Source: Limnephilus marmoratus
Taxonomy: Eukaryota > Arthropoda > Insecta > Trichoptera > Limnephilidae
Direction of reading: 5' to 3'
DNA: 64,000 bases
Assembly: GCA_917880885.1 (NCBI GenBank)
Contig: OU862909.1
Location: forward strand, 35,090,405-35,154,404
Shown: in pieces, positions 10,502 through 20,341 of the stretch
Layout of the letters: the number at the start of each line of letters is the position of its first letter
How positions within the stretch are numbered: the stretch's first letter is position 1
Notes under the pieces: generated by a model
The model's database searches: none
Told to the model about the DNA's origin: nothing
What the model saw: only the letters and a program-made list of their open reading frames with translations
Program-made: the position numbers and the translations under genes

Positions 10502-10920
10502 GTTACTGTAAAAGCCCGAACTACGGTAAATCCTAAGATTTTCCGGTAAATCCTAAGATTTACCAACTCTTAATGGTAAAAGTCCGAACCGTTCTATAAT
10601 CATCGTTCACCAACCTAACCTAACCTAACCCAACCTAACTTAACCTAACCTAACCTAACCTAACCTAACCTAACCTAACATGTACTAAATTCTAATGGCA
10701 AAAGCCCGAATAAATCGTTTCTTATTTAAATATTATAAACGTTTTTTTCGGGCTTTTACCATTAGAATTTAGTACATGTTAGGTTAGGTTAGCTTAGGTT
10801 AGGTTAGGTTGGTGAACGATGATTATAGAACGGTTCGGACATTTACCATTAAGAGTTGGTAAATCTTAGGATTTACCGGAAAATCTTAGGATTTACCTAA
10901 ATTCGGGCTTTTACGGTAAC
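10502..10920 (+). mobile_element. Foldback element with telomere-like (AACCT)n/(AGGTT)n in both arms
   Basis: The left arm (about 10502-10705) and right arm (about 10745-10920) are inverted copies. Shared blocks are GTTAC-GTAAAAGCCCG at the tips, GGTAAATCCTAAGATT twice in each arm, CCGTTCTATAATCATCGTTCACC, an (AACCT)n array, and ACATGTACTAAATTCTAATGG near the centre. The loop is about 35 bp. ATTGG flanks both sides and may be a 5-bp target duplication. It has no coding capacity. Confidence 0.75.
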
Positions 10921-12882
10921 ATTGGCAGATACTTCTTGCTTCAATCACATTGATGCACTTTAATGTTTTCTTTAAAGCCTCTAAGTAAACTATATTTTGT
11001 TGTATAAAATAGAATATTTTTTTGACGCTTTCAATTGTTTAATTACGATCCGATTGATGCGTAATTATTATTCTTTCACAGATATTATAACAGTTTAATT
11101 AATAAATCAAAATTAAAATTTCCTTCTGTAATTAGAAGATTTGTAAGTAGGTACTCAAATGCGTACCTACTCGCTTACCTATTTGCGCGGCTCATTTCAA
11201 CCCATTTCATACAAATCTTAATTTTGGATTTGATATCAAAATACCCAACCAAACTGAAAAATTATTTTTGTAATCAAAAGGTATATCAAATATCTAGTAC
11301 GGATGTGAGCTACTTTATTTATTTTTGCCTTAAATGATAAGATATAGACGATGAAAAATTTTCATGTTTTATGATGGGAGGTATCTTGGGCAATTATTTG
11401 TGAGTAAATGACAAACATGAAAAAAATAGTAATTTATTAAAACACTCGCCTTCTTGAAACGGACACCGACAAAATGCAAAACGGTGGAGTTAAACAGGAC
11501 TTCGCTACTCCCAGTCAATAATACACAATATAATAAGAAGTAAATTAATGAAGACACGTTAATATCATTTTTGACATACATGGTCTTAAGAGGGTATAAC
11601 CAGAGAAAACCGGAAATATGATTTTTAAATCACAGTTTAGACCTATTCACCATTTTCCTCAAAAAATTATAAATTGATTTCGAAAGATTGTTCTTTTATA
11701 TTGAAAACGCATGTTATAAATTTGAGATTTTTTTTTTATTTTTAGTATAATAAGGTTATACCATAGGTCGTTGGCAGATTTGTTAAATTTTCAAAAAATA
11801 TTTTGTATTATACAACACACATTTCAAATCACATAATATGCAGCAAAATAAATAAATACATTATATGGGAAACGCATGTTTCAGAATTTAAATTTTAGTT
11901 TAAATAAAACCATTAAAAAATATATACGTAGGTACCTACATGTGTTTCTTGACGAAAATTGGTCCGTTTGTGTATTTATTTGCGCACTTACAAACTAATT
12001 TATTTCAGATTTTTTTTCCATTCATATTTAACTTAGACATTATTGAAAAATGATAAATACCTAGATACTTATAAGCAAAAAATAATTTTAAAAAAGTACA
12101 CAATTTTAATAGTTTTATCATCACGCCTTTCAGCATTTTTGGATGTAGGTATAAATTAAATCAAATTTGGAATGAAATAAGATCGATATTGAGTTATAAT
12201 TTTAAAAAGCTGGTACAGAGAATAATTAATCTTTCTTATTGGAAACGCCCTGTACGATCGTAAGAAAAACTTTCGACGAAATTTGGATTTTCGGCCGCTG
12301 GCTGGTTAAACGCTCTTAACTGAAAATCGAAGGAAATCATCAAAAACATAAAAAATAATATTTCTATTCAAACAATTTCATATGAAGAAAAATAAACGTC
12401 ACAAAAGTACTAAAAGGTAAATATACAAATTCCTTGCAAATAAAAAACCGATGAATTTCAGAAGCTAATATTGATAATAATCATCTTCCAAACAAAGCTA
12501 CTGTAATTATATTATAATATGTGGATAGGTACCTAATTAATATTCCACAAATAACTGTCGATTAAATTTACCAACCTTAACCAATAAATTCTCGACAGTA
12601 AAATATTTTGTCACCACTTTATATTTTTTATCAATTTGTTTTATTTTCTCGAAATCCGTGCGTAGCAGTAACTAACTGCCTAACAATGTGTTCGCCCTGG
12701 ACCCCCTGTGGTCCCCATGAAAATACCAATTAACTGGACGTTGAAATATCTTACGCCTTCTGTAGGTACGCAAAACTAACAGACACGACTAAACACAATC
12801 GATTAACGTGAATAAATTTCAACCACTTTGTAAAAAAAGCTAATAAACTAAGAAATTTTATTGAAGAAGAAGATTAAACTTA
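10921..12882. other. Unassigned AT-rich sequence
   Basis: About 2 kb of AT-rich DNA with no recognisable gene, RNA or repeat. The minus-strand open stretch 11369-11581 shows no motifs and is probably chance. Confidence 0.5.
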
Positions 12883-13003
12883 TAATCTAAACGAAAATAC
12901 GAAAGAGAAAAAGACACAGAAAAATAGAAAAAGACAATGGTCGCAACTGGGAATCGAACCCAGAATCTCTCGTCTAACCGGGACGGCCATTGCCACCTCC
13001 CAT
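12883..13003 (-). repeat. tRNA-derived SINE
   Basis: On the minus strand the head reads as a tRNA-like region, with an A-box-like GGAGGTGGCAATGGCCG and a good B box GGGTTCGATTCCCAG (plus-strand positions about 12944-12958). It is followed by the body GACCATTGTCTTTTTCTATT and a TTTCGTTTAGATTATA end. A second, headless copy lies at 7016-7092. The pairing is too poor for a functional tRNA. Confidence 0.7.
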
Positions 13004-13138
13004 CAAACCGTCATAATTATTGTCAATCTCATATTTTCAAATTCAATATTATCTTCGACTAATTTTTCCATATCATAGGCCACTACCTTTTTTATTGGAA
13101 ACAATCGTTCTACGAACTGGTTTGTAACCTAGATAGCG

Positions 13139-13400
13139 TCTCGGATAAATATTACTAACTAACTAACTAACCATCACGCCGTTTCCCCGCAGGGGTAGGC
13201 AGAGAGGACGGACCGCCAAACAACTCGGTCTTGGCACACACTCTTTGCCTCACTCACATTCATACATCGCCTCATACATACTCTTCTATTATTCTGACTT
13301 TTGACATGGCCCGTCTCAAGTATCTGATTCACTTGATCGTGCCATGTCTTCCTCGGGCGTCCCCGACTTCTTCTACCATTCACATTTGCATCATATATTC
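13139..13400 (-). mobile_element. LINE 3' end, family A (GRPRKTW / (GTTA)n tail)
   Basis: Minus-strand coding from about 13400 to 13174 gives YDANVNGRRSRGRPRKTWHD, then KSVCQDRVVWRSVLSAYPCGE and a stop, followed by a (GTTA)n tail at 13139-13155. Related pieces occur at 50815-51020, 53745-53912 and 61893-62015. A basic GRPRKTW stretch followed by DRVVWRS is characteristic of the C-terminal end of RTE-like LINEs, but I cannot fix the clade. It is strongly 5'-truncated. Confidence 0.7.
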
Positions 13401-14690
13401 TATCCGATTTTATTCATATGGAACATGTTATATTGACCTTTTTATAAAAGTCTAAATGAATATTCAATTTTTAATAAGAAGAACTCTCTTTTTATAACTT
13501 TTGAAGGTTATTCATATCAATGTTATATATCATTGGAGAAGAAGATGACACTATTAAAATTAGTTTGTATTAGAAAATATTACTCAAACAGGCAAGTAAA
13601 ATAACTTTTCGTTAGTTTTCGGTGGGTATATAAGCAAATTGATTGTAGTCCTTTTATGAGGTGGTTTCATTTACGTTTACAATTTCCCAGCGATTAAATC
13701 GTCTGCATCTTGTATCACTAGAGGTGATGTTATATTTGTATGAACAAACTAATGTTCCGGTTCGTTCAACCAAAATACTTTACGACGCTCTTTGTACAAG
13801 AATATTTTTTTAATGTGCTGCATATAGTAGAGAATTATTTAAATTAACACGCTTGAATTGTCAACGATGATTTTTGTGTTTAATAAAATGAAACGGCCTG
13901 TTAAATTAATTTTCTATTTTATTTATTGAACGCTGATCGCTTAAAAACATTTAAATAAGCTTAATAACTGTTATTCTATTTGCATAACAATTCAGAGTTT
14001 TTTATATTATTTTCGAATGTAATAAACATAATTTACTTTAAGAACTTTATTGTTATATAGTTTGCACGTCCACATTTTTAGGAAACTCATTCATTAAGGA
14101 TTCTTTAGGTACCTACCTACCTACAATAAATGATTTAAAATATCCAAGTAACTGAAAATTTTCACCCAAACCATTTGCATACTATTTGATAGCACTAATA
14201 CCCTAGCGTCTGTACTGTTGAAATTTAAGAACCCCCGACTTTGATTACATCTCTGACGCGCCGTATGGAAACCATCTGTGTACATGAAGTTTGTGACTAA
14301 GCTACTGTCGTGATATGGGAACTCTCAGAGTGTGTAGTGTATCCCGCCAAATATATTTTCGCTTTACATTCGATTTGAGATAAATTCACTTTTTATGAAA
14401 GTATTTTAAAATTTCGAAAGCAGATAGGTAGGTATAATTAATGGATAATAGTTTTCTGTCTTCAACATCCTGGTCATCATTGACATCTCCCGTGTTCTTA
14501 AAGAAATCATAAACTGTGCGGGGTGATATTTTGAGCCATTAACGAAATGGTCGGGTCTGACACATTCGAATTAAACATTCCTAAAAATATAACTTTAGGA
14601 GAGTCGGTAGATCAGCAACTGATAGTGGCAGAACCGTAGAAAGTAAAAATACAGTAATTACTATAATTTGCTAAATTGAGTTAAATATCG
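13401..14690. other. Unassigned AT-rich sequence
   Basis: No supported feature. Confidence 0.5.
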
Positions 14691-14819
14691 GAAGTTATTA
14701 AGTAGGCTTCGTTTTTTTTTTTTTACATAATAAATAATTTAATAAATTGTCGTTCGTGTTTAAAAGATCATCGTTTCTTGCTGTTAACTCAATCGGTAAG
14801 TAAGACGCAGTAAGAATTT

Positions 14820-14848
14820 TCCTTATTTGTTTTTGGGGTGTTATGCCG
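14820..14848 (-). mobile_element. Penelope-like element tail, left piece of the disrupted target
   Basis: The bases TTTTGGGGTGTTATGCCG end exactly at the BEL insertion point. They match the Penelope tail at 55622-55640 and, inverted, at 56095-56115. The sequence continues on the other side of the BEL element at 29478. TGCCG is present on both sides as the 5-bp duplication. How far the Penelope sequence extends to the left is unclear. Confidence 0.65.
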
Positions 14849-16431
14849 TGTACCAGACGTATCAAGCCTGTACAAGACTGTAAAAAAGGGGTACCGGTTT
14901 CAGTACACGACCAGGATGAAATGGTTGAAATAATAAAATACTGACCTCCCTTGCACCCAGTGCCTGATGAGTTGAGGACACTGGATGTGCCTACTCCTCT
15001 GCCCAGTCCTGGTGCGTGGCGGTTGCCTGAAGTAGGGCCGGCTTTCTGGAGGAGACTGATGGCACCAGGAGCAAAGTCTAGGCAGAGGTCGGCGGGAGGC
15101 AGCGGATGATAATAACTTTTCCCAGAAGGAAATAATAACACGAGTTTGACGTTGATGGAAGAACTGATTTATTATGAGAAATGGCCGGGTTTATATACCC
15201 GATTTCCGTGACAAAACCTGTCACGTGGTACATTTTTGTGGTGGGAGGTTTTACCTAGCCCTTTACCTATATAAGGTGTGCCTTTCTGTGGGCCACCCAT
15301 TTTGGCAAACACTTGCTTGAAAGTGGTCGTCTAAAATTGCTTTCTTAAATTAATTATACAGGTTAGGTTAATGTATTTACAATGTTTTCCTTAAAACTAG
15401 AGTGGTTCTACGGATATTCTCTATCCGTAGAATTTTTGTTTGCTGAGTTTGGGTTGATTTTAAGGAAGTTTGACTTTTTGTCGGTAGGTATTTGTTATTT
15501 AACAAAGTGTTTGAATAGTTACAAAGAAGTTAATATTTTTCCCAGGTCCCCCGTAAGCTTGGCTATCGAAACCTTTTGGTTCCGTCGCTTTACGAGGTCC
15601 TGGGATTTTTAAAATGGAGAAAAAGTGAAATGATGCTAAAGTCTCGAAAATCTGCTCAAGTGCTGATAGCGCTGGCAGTTTAAGAGTTACAATGTTTATT
15701 TATGGCTCTATGGATGCCCCGTAGGACTCTGCACTGAAACGTCTTAGTTTCAGCGTCCTACGGGGTGTTTAAACGAAGTTATATTAAAATATGGTGTATT
15801 TTTGACTAATATGACGGCCCTTAATAGGGACACCCAAATTGGTGTTTTGGCTTTGTAGCCGGAAAAATAGCCCTGAAGGCGATGAAATAATAAGTTTAGG
15901 ATGTCTCCTGGTGGCAACTTGGTAACCAAGTTTTTACTTGTGTCACCAGGGCATCTGTGTATTAAGAAAAGGACATTTAAAATTGAAAAAATGTGTTTTG
16001 AAAAAGATCGTTGCTGGCGGCACGGTATTATTGAACTTCGTGGCCAGGACGAAAAAAGGCCCTACAAAGGGCCATAATTAAAATAGAGAGCAGCCCGCTT
16101 GGCGGAGCTGCCGCCTCCTGCAGAGCCATAACAGCAGAGCGGCAAGGGAGGGAAGGCAAATGGCCCTTTTTAGGGCCTTAGCCTAAGGCTGGAAATTAAG
16201 GCCCTCAAAGGGGTCTTAATTAAAAATAAAAAGGAGGCTAGTCAGCCTGGTTGCCTTTGGAGGCGTAAATAAGTAAAAATTGTTAAAATTATTAAAATTA
16301 TAGGATTCTAGAATGTCTCCCGGTGCAAACTTGGCACACAAGCTTTATTTGGTTGCACCGGGGCATTGTACATAGCAAAAACATATAAGATTAAAAATTA
16401 AGAAATGAGGGAGAGCAACACGTCGGTTACA
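14849..16431 (-). repeat. BEL/Pao 3' LTR (uninterrupted, 1583 bp)
   Basis: The copy is flanked by TGCCG on its left and by the polypurine tract on its right. Internally it carries a series of hairpins (15408-15431, 15544-15605, 15718-15763, 15904-15953, 16319-16363). A minus-strand core promoter lies near 15165-15200. Short open stretches on either strand occur identically in both LTRs and are not taken as genes. Confidence 0.95.
15165..15200 (-). promoter_or_regulatory. Predicted LTR core promoter: TATA box plus initiator
   Basis: On the minus strand TATATAAA lies inside the palindrome GGGTTTATATACCC (plus strand about 15189-15202). TCAGTT, a match to the arthropod initiator, follows so that its A falls about 31 bases downstream of the start of the TATA box, the canonical spacing. 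AATAAA overlaps just upstream of the initiator, which would give a very short R region. The same sites in the 5' LTR are separated from gag by the LINE. Confidence 0.6.
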
Positions 16432-16443
16432 CTCCCCCCGTGT
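16432..16443 (-). other. Polypurine tract of the BEL element
   Basis: On the minus strand, ACACGGGGGGAG directly abuts the 3' LTR, the expected position of the plus-strand primer for LTR retrotransposons. Confidence 0.8.
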
Positions 16444-16498
16444 AGCTACGCTGCACTAGTCTTCACGACGTGTTGAAGGTCGGTCAGTAGGGGTCGCA

Positions 16499-19400
16499 TC
16501 AGTAGGCGGGGCCGGCAGGATCACAGCAAGCTTCAGGTCGAACGTAGACTCCGGTGCTCGTCTGGATGCGGGCGGTCCTCACCTCGCCGTCTGCAGCAGG
16601 GGTAGCGTCCAGGACTCGGCCGCGAGGCCAGCTGTTGCGGGGCATCGCGGGGTCCATGATGACCACCAGGTCGCCCTTCTTAATTGGGTTGACGGGGTGG
16701 TGCCACTTCTGTCGGGTGGCCAAGGTGGGGAGGTATTCGCGGAGCCAACGCCTCCAGAACATGTCAGCTAGCTGCTGACTGATGCGCCACTGGCGGCGGA
16801 GGCATACCTCCTCCTCCTGCTTGTCGTACAGCGAGAGCTGGGGCCGGTTGCCTGCTGCTCCCAGCAGAAAGTGGTTGGGAGTGAGGGGCTCCTCGTCTCT
16901 CGGGTCTACGGAGATGTGCGTGAGAGGACGGTTGTTGACGGTCCACTCAGCTTCAGCCAGTGCTGTCCTCAGGGTCTCTTCTTTGGGGGCCCTCTCCTTC
17001 AGTATGGCTTGCAGCGCGTGTTTGACTGACCGCACCAGGCGCTCCCATGCTCCCCCCATGTGAGGAGACATTGGCGGGATGAATTGCCAGTCGATCCCGT
17101 GCGATGTCAGATGATCCCTCATCCGGGCGTCATCTTTGAGCGAGTTCAGGGCGTCCCTTAACTCGTTGTCCGCTCCGTGGAAGTTGGTCCCGTTGTCCGA
17201 GAAGATTGTCTTTGGTTGACCTCGGCGTGCCGTCATGCGTTGGAGGGCCATGATAGCAGAGTCGGCAGACAGGGAAGTTGCCAGCTCGAGGTGAATGGCG
17301 CGCGTGGACAGGCAGGTGAAGAGGGCTCCGTATCGCTTCTCCCTTCGTCTGCCGACAGTGATGTCCATGGGCCCGAAGTAGTCCAACCCGCAGTTTGTGA
17401 AAGCGGGGACATGGTGGGCGAGCCGTGATGGTGGCAAGGGTCCCATTAGTGGTGGGGCAGGCTTGCTTCTACGCATCTTGCAGGTGGGGCAGTGGTGAGT
17501 GATGCGACGTATGTTTGTCCGCAGTCGCAGCACGAAGTAGCTGCCTCGTACCTCCGCCATTGTCCTCTCAGTGCTTGGGTGGTCCGCCTTCTGATGATGG
17601 TGGTTGACTAGGAGCCGTGTGTAGGCGTGGTCTCCATCTAAGATTATGGGCGTCCGCACATCTCGGGAGATTCTGCTGGTGGCTCGTATTCTGGAGTCCA
17701 TTCGCAGCAGTCCATCGGGTCCCAGGAAGGGGTTCAGCGATCTGAGCCGGCTGTTGTTGGGTACGGGGGTTCCTTGGTGAAGAGCACTCAATTCACTGCT
17801 GAATGCGTCTTCTTGGGCTGCTTTCACCCACCGGAGTTCCGCTTCACGGGTCTCCTCGGGCCGCAGGTGTCCGTCCAATGGTTTGTGGGGTCCCGCACGG
17901 CATCGGCCTATGAAGCGGTGGACCCAGGCGGTGGCTCTGATGAGTCGGTGCCAAGAGGAGAAGCGGCTTATCTCTGGAAGCGCATCTGCCGTGGTTGAGG
18001 TGAGCCCGACATATTGGGCCTTCACTTCAAGGGTGTTGTCATCTGGCTGGGGAAGTCTGGACCTTTCGCGCGGCCATTCTGCCTCGGCCAGGGTGAGGAA
18101 GGCTGGGCCGCTGAACCAATGTCCCGCCGGTGATAGATCGGGAACCTCGACGTCGCGGGTGCCGATGTCAGCAGGGTTTAGTTTGGTGGGGACCCATCTC
18201 CAGTCGTCAATGCGAGAGAGCTCATCGATCTCGCCAAGCCGGTTGGCCACAAAGGTAGAGTAGGTACGTGGGTCCGTACGAAGCCAGCACAGCACCGTCG
18301 TGGAGTCTGTCCAGAACACCGTTCGCGCAATGTTGCTGCGACACTCCTTTTTTAGGGTTGCTGCTAGTCTGGCGGCCATGAGCGCTGATTGGAGCTCAAG
18401 GCGGGGTATGGAGAGCGGCTTCAGGGGGGCCACCTTGCATTTACTGGCCAAGAAGGTTGCCGTAGTTTCTCCGTTGACTTCCTCCGTGTGGTAGGCGACC
18501 GCGCAACATGCTTGTTCAGACGCGTCGCAAAACAGATGGAGCGTGACGCTGCTGTGTTTGCTTCGTAGGCAGCGCCTAGGTATGGCTACTCCGCAGCTTT
18601 GGAGGAGTCCCAGCCAGTCCAGCCATCTCACGTTGTGCTCGGGTTTGATGGTGTCGTCCCATCCGATGCTCGACCTCCAGACATCTTGGAGCAGCATCTT
18701 GGATCTGACTGTGAGGCATGCCATAAACCCCACAGGATCGAAAATTTTCATGACAATACTGAGCAGCTGACGTTTCGTAGGGCTGCTGACCAGTTCTGGC
18801 TCGGCGGTGTCCCTGAAGGCGTACAGGAAACAGTCAGTCACCGGGTCCCATAGTAGGCCGAGGATTCGTTCGGTCTCTGCTTCTCCGCTGCTGATGCGTA
18901 TGGCTGATCGGGCGCGGTCTTCAGGCGGGATGGTGGCCATCACCGCTGGATTATTTGAGGCCCAGTTTGTGAGATGAAAACCTCCTGATGATAGGACTGT
19001 CGCCACGTCTTTTGCGAGGCTAGTGGCTTCACTGATGGAGTCCACCGCGTCCAAGTAGTCATCCATGTAAAATTTATGTTGGATGGCGTCTGCAGCAGCT
19101 GGGAAGCGCTCGGTATTTTCTAGGGCCACCCGGTTTCGCACGTACTGGGCACTGCTTGGAGAACAGGTAGCGCCGAACATCATTGACGTCATCATATAGG
19201 TGCGAGGCTCTTGTTGAGGCGTCGGTCGCCACAGGAACAGTTGTGACAGCTGGTCCTCAGTCTTTATTTTGACTTGCAGGAACATCTCCTTTATGTCGGC
19301 GGCGAGAGCTATTTTTCCCTCTCGAAACCGGAGGATGTTCCCAAGTAGGGACGTCAGCAGGTCGGGTCCCGTCAGCAGTTGATCGTTGAGGGAGGTTCCT

Positions 19401-20341
19401 CGGCAGCGGCTGGCAGCGTCAAACACGACGCGGATCTTCCCCGGCTTGTTGGGGTTCACCACGGCGAAGTGCGGCAAGTACCACTTGCGGGCGGAGTCTT
19501 TCGCCGCCTCTCGTGCTGTGAGTTCTCGCGCGTGGCCTTGTGATATTAGTCGGTTGATCTTGTCTCGATACGCCACTGCGAGGTCGTCCTCCTTCAGTAG
19601 TTTTCGTTCGAGGGACCACAGCCTCTTCAGTGCACATTGTCTGTTGTCGGGCAGCGTGATTTTGTCAGCCTTCCATAATAGGCCGGTCTCCCATCTGCCG
19701 GTAGTCATCTGCCGGGTGGTGTCCTCCATCAGCTGGTTGGCACGTACAACATGTGCGGTTTCACGGGAGGCTGAAGTGATTCCCAGTGAATCTATGGCGA
19801 AGTTCGCACGAATAAGGTCGCTCAGCAGGTCATCCTTGTGGCTCTCAGCGTGCAGGGCCAGAGTGGTGATGGGGCCTTCATTGGTAGAAGGAGTCCCTCC
19901 TCCATGAGTTATCCACCCCAGGGCAGTCCGTGACAATATTCGCGTAGAGTCGCGGGCTTCGTGCACCTCCCTCGATACAATGAGGTGTGCGTTGTCCTGC
20001 CCAATGAGAATGGTGGGGGTGATATACCCGCCAGGGATCCTCTGCTCAGGAAGGCTGAGGCCTTTCACCGTGCTCGCCTTGATGTGGTAGTCGGTGCTTA
20101 TACCGGCGCCGCGCAGTGTGACCTGCACGCGGCGCGACAGGTGATCTGATGAGCACATGCCCTTGGCCCCGTGGAGTCGTAGTCCTTGTATGGGTCCATA
20201 AGCGCCAATCTGTTCTGCTGCTGAGGTGTCGATCAGTGTTATCGTTGATCCCTCGTCCAGCAGCGCGTAGGCGGTGATCTGCTCAGCGGGGCCTGTCAGC
20301 ACCACTGGCACCACCTTGAGCACGGCGCCGTCGGCCTGGCG
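16499..20341 (-). CDS. pol: BEL/Pao Pol: protease, reverse transcriptase, RNase H, integrase
   Basis: From the first non-AUG valine codon at 20323 this is an uninterrupted frame of 1274 residues. The aspartic protease motif ALLDEGSTITLID is near residue 20. RT motifs are KIRVVFDAASR (about 297), ALAADIKEMF (about 340) and YMDDYLD (about 419). RNase H has LFCDASE and FWTDSTTVLCWLR. The integrase has the HHHQKADHP...CPTCKMRR zinc motif, GLDYFGP, SDNGTNF and PHMGGAWERLVRS. This is the normal BEL/Pao order. It lies in the same frame as gag, separated by one TGA at 20342-20344, so it has no ATG start of its own at the right place. It is likely expressed as a Gag-Pol product by readthrough, or the stop is a mutation. 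All catalytic motifs look intact. Confidence 0.95.
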   Translation of the reverse strand, partial: RQADGAVLKVVPVVLTGPAEQITAYALLDEGSTITLIDTSAAEQIGAYGPIQGLRLHGAKGMCSSDHLSRRVQVTLRGAGISTDYHIKASTVKGLSLPEQRIPGGYITPTILIGQDNAHLIVSREVHEARDSTRILSRTALGWITHGGGTPSTNEGPITTLALHAESHKDDLLSDLIRANFAIDSLGITSASRETAHVVRANQLMEDTTRQMTTGRWETGLLWKADKITLPDNRQCALKRLWSLERKLLKEDDLAVAYRDKINRLISQGHARELTAREAAKDSARKWYLPHFAVVNPNKPGKIRVVFDAASRCRGTSLNDQLLTGPDLLTSLLGNILRFREGKIALAADIKEMFLQVKIKTEDQLSQLFLWRPTPQQEPRTYMMTSMMFGATCSPSSAQYVRNRVALENTERFPAAADAIQHKFYMDDYLDAVDSISEATSLAKDVATVLSSGGFHLTNWASNNPAVMATIPPEDRARSAIRISSGEAETERILGLLWDPVTDCFLYAFRDTAEPELVSSPTKRQLLSIVMKIFDPVGFMACLTVRSKMLLQDVWRSSIGWDDTIKPEHNVRWLDWLGLLQSCGVAIPRRCLRSKHSSVTLHLFCDASEQACCAVAYHTEEVNGETTATFLASKCKVAPLKPLSIPRLELQSALMAARLAATLKKECRSNIARTVFWTDSTTVLCWLRTDPRTYSTFVANRLGEIDELSRIDDWRWVPTKLNPADIGTRDVEVPDLSPAGHWFSGPAFLTLAEAEWPRERSRLPQPDDNTLEVKAQYVGLTSTTADALPEISRFSSWHRLIRATAWVHRFIGRCRAGPHKPLDGHLRPEETREAELRWVKAAQEDAFSSELSALHQGTPVPNNSRLRSLNPFLGPDGLLRMDSRIRATSRISRDVRTPIILDGDHAYTRLLVNHHHQKADHPSTERTMAEVRGSYFVLRLRTNIRRITHHCPTCKMRRSKPAPPLMGPLPPSRLAHHVPAFTNCGLDYFGPMDITVGRRREKRYGALFTCLSTRAIHLELATSLSADSAIMALQRMTARRGQPKTIFSDNGTNFHGADNELRDALNSLKDDARMRDHLTSHGIDWQFIPPMSPHMGGAWERLVRSVKHALQAILKERAPKEETLRTALAEAEWTVNNRPLTHISVDPRDEEPLTPNHFLLGAAGNRPQLSLYDKQEEEVCLRRQWRISQQLADMFWRRWLREYLPTLATRQKWHHPVNPIKKGDLVVIMDPAMPRNSWPRGRVLDATPAADGEVRTARIQTSTGVYVRPEACCDPAGPAY

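Noticed and set aside
10610..10680. Chromosome end or true telomere array
   Set aside because: Only about 12 imperfect AACCT units, mirrored in an inverted copy and flanked by unique DNA on both sides; it is part of a foldback element.
11369..11581. Small minus-strand gene
   Set aside because: AT-rich 70-codon frame with no motifs or codon bias.
14698..15141. Minus-strand 147-residue frame, repeated at 22599-22997
   Set aside because: It lies in the R/U5 part of both BEL LTRs and crosses the LTR border into unrelated DNA in each place; it is not a gene.
15382..15612. Plus-strand 76-residue frame, identical at 28433-28663
   Set aside because: It is in LTR DNA on the strand opposite to the element genes; identical only because the LTRs are identical.
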